DNA from: Pseudanabaena sp. FACHB-2040
Lineage (GTDB): Bacteria; Cyanobacteriota; Cyanobacteriia; Phormidesmidales; Phormidesmidaceae
Direction: 5' to 3'
Length of the DNA: 64,000 nt
Assembly: GCF_014696715.1 (NCBI RefSeq)
Contig: NZ_JACJQO010000012.1
Location: 1 to 64,000 of the forward strand
A program made the translations under genes and the position numbers. Position 1 is the first letter of the stretch; each line of letters opens with the position of its first letter. Below are positions 62,995 to 64,000 of the stretch, in pieces. The notes beneath the pieces are model-generated. The model had not been told where the DNA came from, ran no database searches, and was given only the letters and a program-made list of their open reading frames with translations.

Positions 62995-63420
62995 CTAGAG
63001 ATCTGCAGCTAACGCCTGAAGGATCTCCTGGAATTCTGGCGGCAGGCGGCGCAGTACTTTTCGGGTCTGGCGGTCAACTGGCGCTAGGGTCACTGTGCCC
63101 AGCACGCAGGTGGTGCCGGTTTCCTGCTGCTGAATATCAAAATGCCAAACGATGCGGATGCCCTTAATTGGCTCTACCCTAGCCCGCACCACGCCAACCT
63201 CGCCCATCTGCAGCGACTGCCGGTAGCGCAAAGACAGGTCTACTACGGGCAGGTCAATGCCCGCTGCCACCCAGTCGGCAAAATTGACTTGGTGCGATCG
63301 CAAATACTCTACCCGCGCTTCCTCCATCCAAGCGACGTAGGTACCATGCCAGACAATCCCGGCATAGTCAGTGTGGTGAGGCTGCACTCGCACCGGGTAG
63401 TCAAACCATCCTGTTGCCAT
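62995..63420 (-). CDS. 4HBT-type acyl-CoA thioesterase
   Basis: This 141-residue hotdog-fold protein carries the 4-hydroxybenzoyl-CoA thioesterase signature QPHHTDYAGIVWHGTYVAWMEEARVEYL, whose Asp (HTDYAG) is catalytic. It resembles the YbgC/FcbC group. In some cyanobacteria a related enzyme hydrolyses dihydroxynaphthoyl-CoA for phylloquinone synthesis, but that one has a different signature, so the substrate is open. ATG 63420 gives MATGWFDY; the upstream in-frame ATG at 63435 adds five residues. Confidence 0.85.
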   Translation of the reverse strand: MATGWFDYPVRVQPHHTDYAGIVWHGTYVAWMEEARVEYLRSHQVNFADWVAAGIDLPVVDLSLRYRQSLQMGEVGVVRARVEPIKGIRIVWHFDIQQQETGTTCVLGTVTLAPVDRQTRKVLRRLPPEFQEILQALAADL

Positions 63421-63686
63421 AGCCACTCCATACAAACCCCGGTCAGAATACCAGAAACCGATTCCACACCGCCCAAGGCGAAATGAAATTGCCTTAAAGC
63501 GTAATTAATTGCGCTCTACTACAAATTATGAATTCCGCCAAAATAGCTCCAAAACCAATGCCTATGATGGTTGAGGGTAAGCTTAGAGCCTTGAAAAATC
63601 AGGATTTCAAGGCCAAATACCCAACTTACATCCTCTCAACTCCCATCGTTAGCCAGCCTTTTTGGGGCAAGCAATAAGAGGTCATT

Positions 63687-64000
63687 ATGATAGAAAAAAT
63701 TCTTCTGGCAGACTCCGGAGTCGGTAATACCGAAGCCATGATGAAAGTCCTGATGGATATTCCCACCATTCAGCGGGCTTCTGTAACCGTGCTTCACGTA
63801 GTGCCTTCCCAGGTATCCGCAGAAGGGATGACTGCAAAGTGGGAAGAAGGTGGGCGCACCCTGGCCGGTGCCATCAAGAACCTGGATCTCGACCCCACCC
63901 GCGTGACAGCAGTGCTGCGGGAAGGTGACCCCAAGGACGTGGTCGTCAAAGTCGCTGATGAAATCGATGCCAGCCTGATCATCATGGGCTCTCGCGGCTT
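63687..64000 (+). CDS. Universal stress protein, partial at the window end
   Basis: An open frame starting at ATG 63687 (AGAGGT 7 bases upstream) encodes a UspA-family N-terminus: MIEKILLADSGVGNTEAMMKVLM, VTVLHVVPSQVSA, REGDPKDVVVKVADEIDASLIIMGSRG. The ATP-binding GxxGSRG region is just reached, and the gene continues past 64000. USPs help survival under starvation, oxidative or other stress. Length beyond 104 residues is unknown. Confidence 0.9.
   Translation, partial: MIEKILLADSGVGNTEAMMKVLMDIPTIQRASVTVLHVVPSQVSAEGMTAKWEEGGRTLAGAIKNLDLDPTRVTAVLREGDPKDVVVKVADEIDASLIIMGSRG

Overview
This window is chromosomal DNA from a cyanobacterium. Direct signs are photosystem I genes (psaF, psaJ, psaL), a cyanobacterial-type ndhD, several small protein families seen only in cyanobacteria, SLH-domain surface proteins, and many copies of the octamer GCGATCGC (HIP1), for example at 3643, in and between genes. 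The base composition looks moderately GC-rich. Small-protein content resembles filamentous Leptolyngbya/Nodosilinea-like lineages, but that is inference. No transposase, integrase, prophage, rRNA operon or CRISPR array was seen.

Layout. 1-7300: tRNA-His, a small anchored protein, the siroheme pair sirB and cobA, peptide deformylase, an ECF sigma / anti-sigma / CHRD-protein cluster on the minus strand, endonuclease VIII, and a small basic protein. 7300-9600 is the only accessory-looking stretch. It holds an XRE regulator divergent from a small unknown protein with two palindromic operator-like sites between them, an MNT/HEPN gene pair whose HEPN gene carries an early amber codon, and a decayed coiled-coil gene made of 42-bp repeats. 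9600-18800: secreted nucleoside-hydrolase-like protein, tRNA-Leu(CAA) overlapping the end of an M48 protease gene, murA, tRNA-Leu(CAG), an rRNA methyltransferase, lpdA, trpC. 18800-20370: psaF-psaJ-psaL on the minus strand, divergent from tsaD.

20370-38500: pseudouridine synthases, a GH10-like glycosidase, an SLH protein, an SDR dehydrogenase, a hemerythrin protein, a PIN/TRAM protein, hemW, then a co-directional set serA, prmA, a membrane microprotein and a DUF39 sulfurtransferase-like gene, a Gly-rich conserved protein, and a TPR protein. 38600-47500: zinc-ribbon PP2C phosphatase, thrS, a short SLH fragment, thrB, ndhD, a 47-residue zinc-ribbon protein. 47600-64000: a sulfite-oxidase-like protein, a peptide-binding lipoprotein, a trehalose synthase-maltokinase fusion, a CDF transporter, cobH, two pentapeptide proteins, a small zincin, a PHP phosphoesterase, tRNA-Ser, a metallophosphoesterase, an MPG-phosphatase-like HAD protein, a GT2 glycosyltransferase, a thioesterase, and a universal stress protein cut by the window end.

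Most of the window is ordinary housekeeping and photosynthesis. No convincing new multi-gene system was found. The best targets for a second look are the twin-operator divergon at 7378-8005, the nonsense-interrupted HEPN gene, the decayed repeat gene, and the protease/tRNA overlap.
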